DNA from: Bacillota bacterium
GTDB taxonomy: Bacteria > Bacillota > Clostridia > Peptostreptococcales > Anaerovoracaceae
NCBI GenBank assembly: GCA_030527065.1
Contig: JAUNBO010000068.1
Coordinates: 1-7,411 of the forward strand
DNA: 7,411 nt
Direction of reading: 5' to 3'
Under the pieces are notes generated by a model. It was given only the letters and a program-made list of their open reading frames with translations, ran no database searches and had not been told where the DNA came from. Position numbers and translations under genes: made by a program. Shown here one piece after another: positions 7,085-7,411 of this stretch; the first letter of the stretch is position 1, and each line of letters starts with the position of its first letter.

Positions 7085-7113
7085 ATTATATAGGAAAAGC
7101 TCTGCAATTTCAA
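7085..7113 (-). promoter_or_regulatory. Sigma-A promoter of the lipoprotein-ECF-queT operon
   Basis: Minus strand: -35 TTGAAA at 7113-7108, a 17-nt spacer, and a perfect -10 TATAAT at 7090-7085. Only one base departs from the consensus hexamers. Transcription would start near 7078. It lies in the only AT-rich stretch near the first gene, and its -35 box is 1 bp from the -35 box of the divergent tRNA promoter. Confidence 0.85.
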
Positions 7114-7114
7114 G

Positions 7115-7143
7115 TTGACAAAATTCCGGGGAAACGGTATCAT
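7115..7143 (+). promoter_or_regulatory. Sigma-A promoter of the tRNA-Pro gene
   Basis: Plus strand: perfect -35 TTGACA at 7115-7120, a 17-nt spacer, and -10 TATCAT at 7138-7143. Only one base departs from the consensus hexamers. Transcription would start near 7150, about 39 nt before the mature tRNA 5' end. It is back to back with the operon promoter. Confidence 0.82.
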
Positions 7144-7147
7144 AAAT

Positions 7148-7169
7148 GAGGCACGAAGGCTTCGGCCTC
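7148..7169 (+). other. Hairpin in the tRNA-Pro leader
   Basis: GAGGC (7148-7152) pairs with GCCTC (7165-7169), and CGAA (7154-7157) pairs with TTCG (7161-7164). This gives a 9-bp stem with one bulged A and a 3-nt loop. It sits at or just after the predicted transcription start of the tRNA. Five Ts follow at 7176-7180, too far from the stem for a standard terminator. It may stabilise the precursor or present it to RNase P. Confidence 0.4.
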
Positions 7170-7188
7170 CGGACTGTTTTTCAGGCTC

Positions 7189-7265
7189 CGAGGTGTGGCT
7201 CAGTTTGGCAGAGCGCTGCGTTCGGGACGCAGAGGCCGCTGGTTCAAATCCAGTCACCTCGACCA
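7189..7265 (+). tRNA. tRNA-Pro(CGG), CCA encoded
   Basis: Full cloverleaf of 77 nt including the encoded CCA. Acceptor CGAGGTG pairs 7/7 with CACCTCG. D-stem GCTC pairs with GAGC. Anticodon stem CTGCG pairs with CGCAG around loop TTCGGGA, giving anticodon CGG at 7223-7225 (reads CCG, proline). T-stem GCTGG pairs with CCAGT (one G-U) around TTCAAAT. The G directly 3' of the anticodon is expected for proline tRNAs, and the discriminator base is A. It has its own promoter upstream and a terminator right after the CCA, so it is a single-gene unit. Confidence 0.98.
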
Positions 7266-7308
7266 AGACACGAAAGATCGGATTTTTCCGGCCTTTCGTG
7301 TCTTTTTT
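7266..7308 (+). terminator. Rho-independent terminator of the tRNA-Pro gene
   Basis: AGACACGAAAG (7266-7276) pairs perfectly over 11 bp with CTTTCGTGTCT (7293-7303). A nested CGGA/TCCG stem (7279-7282 with 7287-7290) closes a TTTT loop. Six Ts follow (7303-7308). The stem starts on the base after the tRNA CCA, leaving almost no 3' trailer. It works only in the plus direction. Confidence 0.93.
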
Positions 7309-7319
7309 GCAGTGCGAAA

Positions 7320-7336
7320 GATTTGAACCGGCGGCC
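7320..7336 (+). repeat. 17-nt inverted partial copy of the tRNA-Pro T-arm region
   Basis: GATTTGAACCGGCGGCC is the reverse complement of tRNA bases 7234-7250 at 16 of 17 positions. The one difference (T7240 against G7330) would be a G-U wobble in RNA, so the two arms can pair over 17 uninterrupted base pairs. The match stops sharply at both ends. It lies just past the tRNA terminator. Confidence 0.75.
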
Positions 7337-7338
7337 AG

Positions 7339-7404
7339 GGGGTGGTTTGGAGGGGGAGCATTCCCCTCCATCAGAGCCCGAAGGGCGGACCACCCCTTCG
7401 GGGG
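7339..7404. other. Structured GC-rich gene-free tail (possible three-way junction)
   Basis: No gene is seen from 7309 to the window edge. GGGGTGGT (7339-7346) pairs over 8 bp with ACCACCCC (7389-7396). Inside lie TGGAGGGG/CCCCTCCA (7348-7355 with 7363-7370, 7-nt loop) and GCCC-GAA-GGGC (7376-7386). Competing folds are CCGAAGGG/CCCTTCGG (7378-7385 with 7394-7401) and CCCC-TTCG-GGGG (7393-7404). The strand and role are unknown; it may be part of a dispersed intergenic repeat cut by the window end. Confidence 0.4.
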
Positions 7405-7411
7405 TGACAGG

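Noticed and set aside
7148..7180. Terminator in the tRNA leader (hairpin followed by TTTTT)
   Set aside because: The T-run begins 7 nt after the stem, too far for intrinsic termination, and termination there would silence the tRNA gene.
7234..7336. Attachment site of an integrated element at the tRNA
   Set aside because: Integration duplicates the tRNA 3' end as a direct repeat. The copy here is inverted, only 17 nt long and lacks the CCA end, and no integrase gene is visible.
7072..7371. 99-codon minus-strand reading frame containing the peptide VEVTGFEPAASASRTQRSAKLSHTSE
   Set aside because: It runs antisense through the tRNA-Pro gene and its terminator. This peptide type is a well-known false protein caused by translating tRNA complements, and the frame also covers both promoters.
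7309..7411. Second tRNA on the minus strand, suggested by GGTTCAAATC
   Set aside because: The bases around this T-loop-like sequence do not form a 5-bp T-stem, and no acceptor or anticodon arm can be built.

Overview
The window reads as a GC-rich low-to-mid chromosomal segment from a Gram-positive anaerobe of the class Clostridia, probably a Lachnospiraceae- or Oscillospiraceae-like gut bacterium. The evidence is the strong AGGAGG-type ribosome binding sites, sigma-A type promoters, an energy-coupling factor (ECF) transporter with a QueT substrate subunit, a membrane-anchored L,D-transpeptidase and a Firmicutes-type lipoprotein. The genus cannot be fixed from the sequence alone. No phage, insertion sequence or CRISPR array is visible.

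Layout: nearly the whole window is one tightly packed minus-strand gene train read from about 7078 down to 42. In transcription order it encodes a lipoprotein of unknown function (6997-6083), the ECF ATPases EcfA1 (6090-5251) and EcfA2 (5266-4412), the ECF membrane coupling protein EcfT (4411-3602), the QueT substrate-binding subunit (3594-3121), an L,D-transpeptidase (3011-1692) and a COG2509-type FAD-dependent dehydrogenase (1682-42). Junctions are overlaps of 8 and 16 nt, a TAG-ATG abutment, and gaps of 7 and 9 nt. The only sizeable gap is 109 nt, between queT and the L,D-transpeptidase gene. A near-consensus sigma-A promoter (TTGAAA-17-TATAAT, 7113-7085) precedes the train. No terminator is seen before the left edge, so the operon may continue.

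To the right, a second promoter (TTGACA-17-TATCAT, 7115-7143) points the other way and drives a tRNA-Pro(CGG) gene (7189-7265). A strong Rho-independent terminator (7266-7308) follows directly. The last ~100 nt hold no gene but contain a 17-nt segment that can pair without interruption with the tRNA T-arm region, followed by several GC-rich hairpins.

How the genes work together: EcfA1, EcfA2, EcfT and QueT make a complete four-part ECF importer. QueT belongs to the family of importers for queuosine precursors (preQ1/queuine-type), so the cell probably salvages a precursor of the tRNA wobble base queuosine. The lipoprotein is co-transcribed and translationally coupled to ecfA1, which is odd because ECF importers need no solute-binding lipoprotein. 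The L,D-transpeptidase and the FAD enzyme share the transcript but have no evident role in transport. The points most worth following are the coupled lipoprotein, the back-to-back promoters whose -35 boxes are 1 bp apart, and the structured, tRNA-complementary segment after the terminator.
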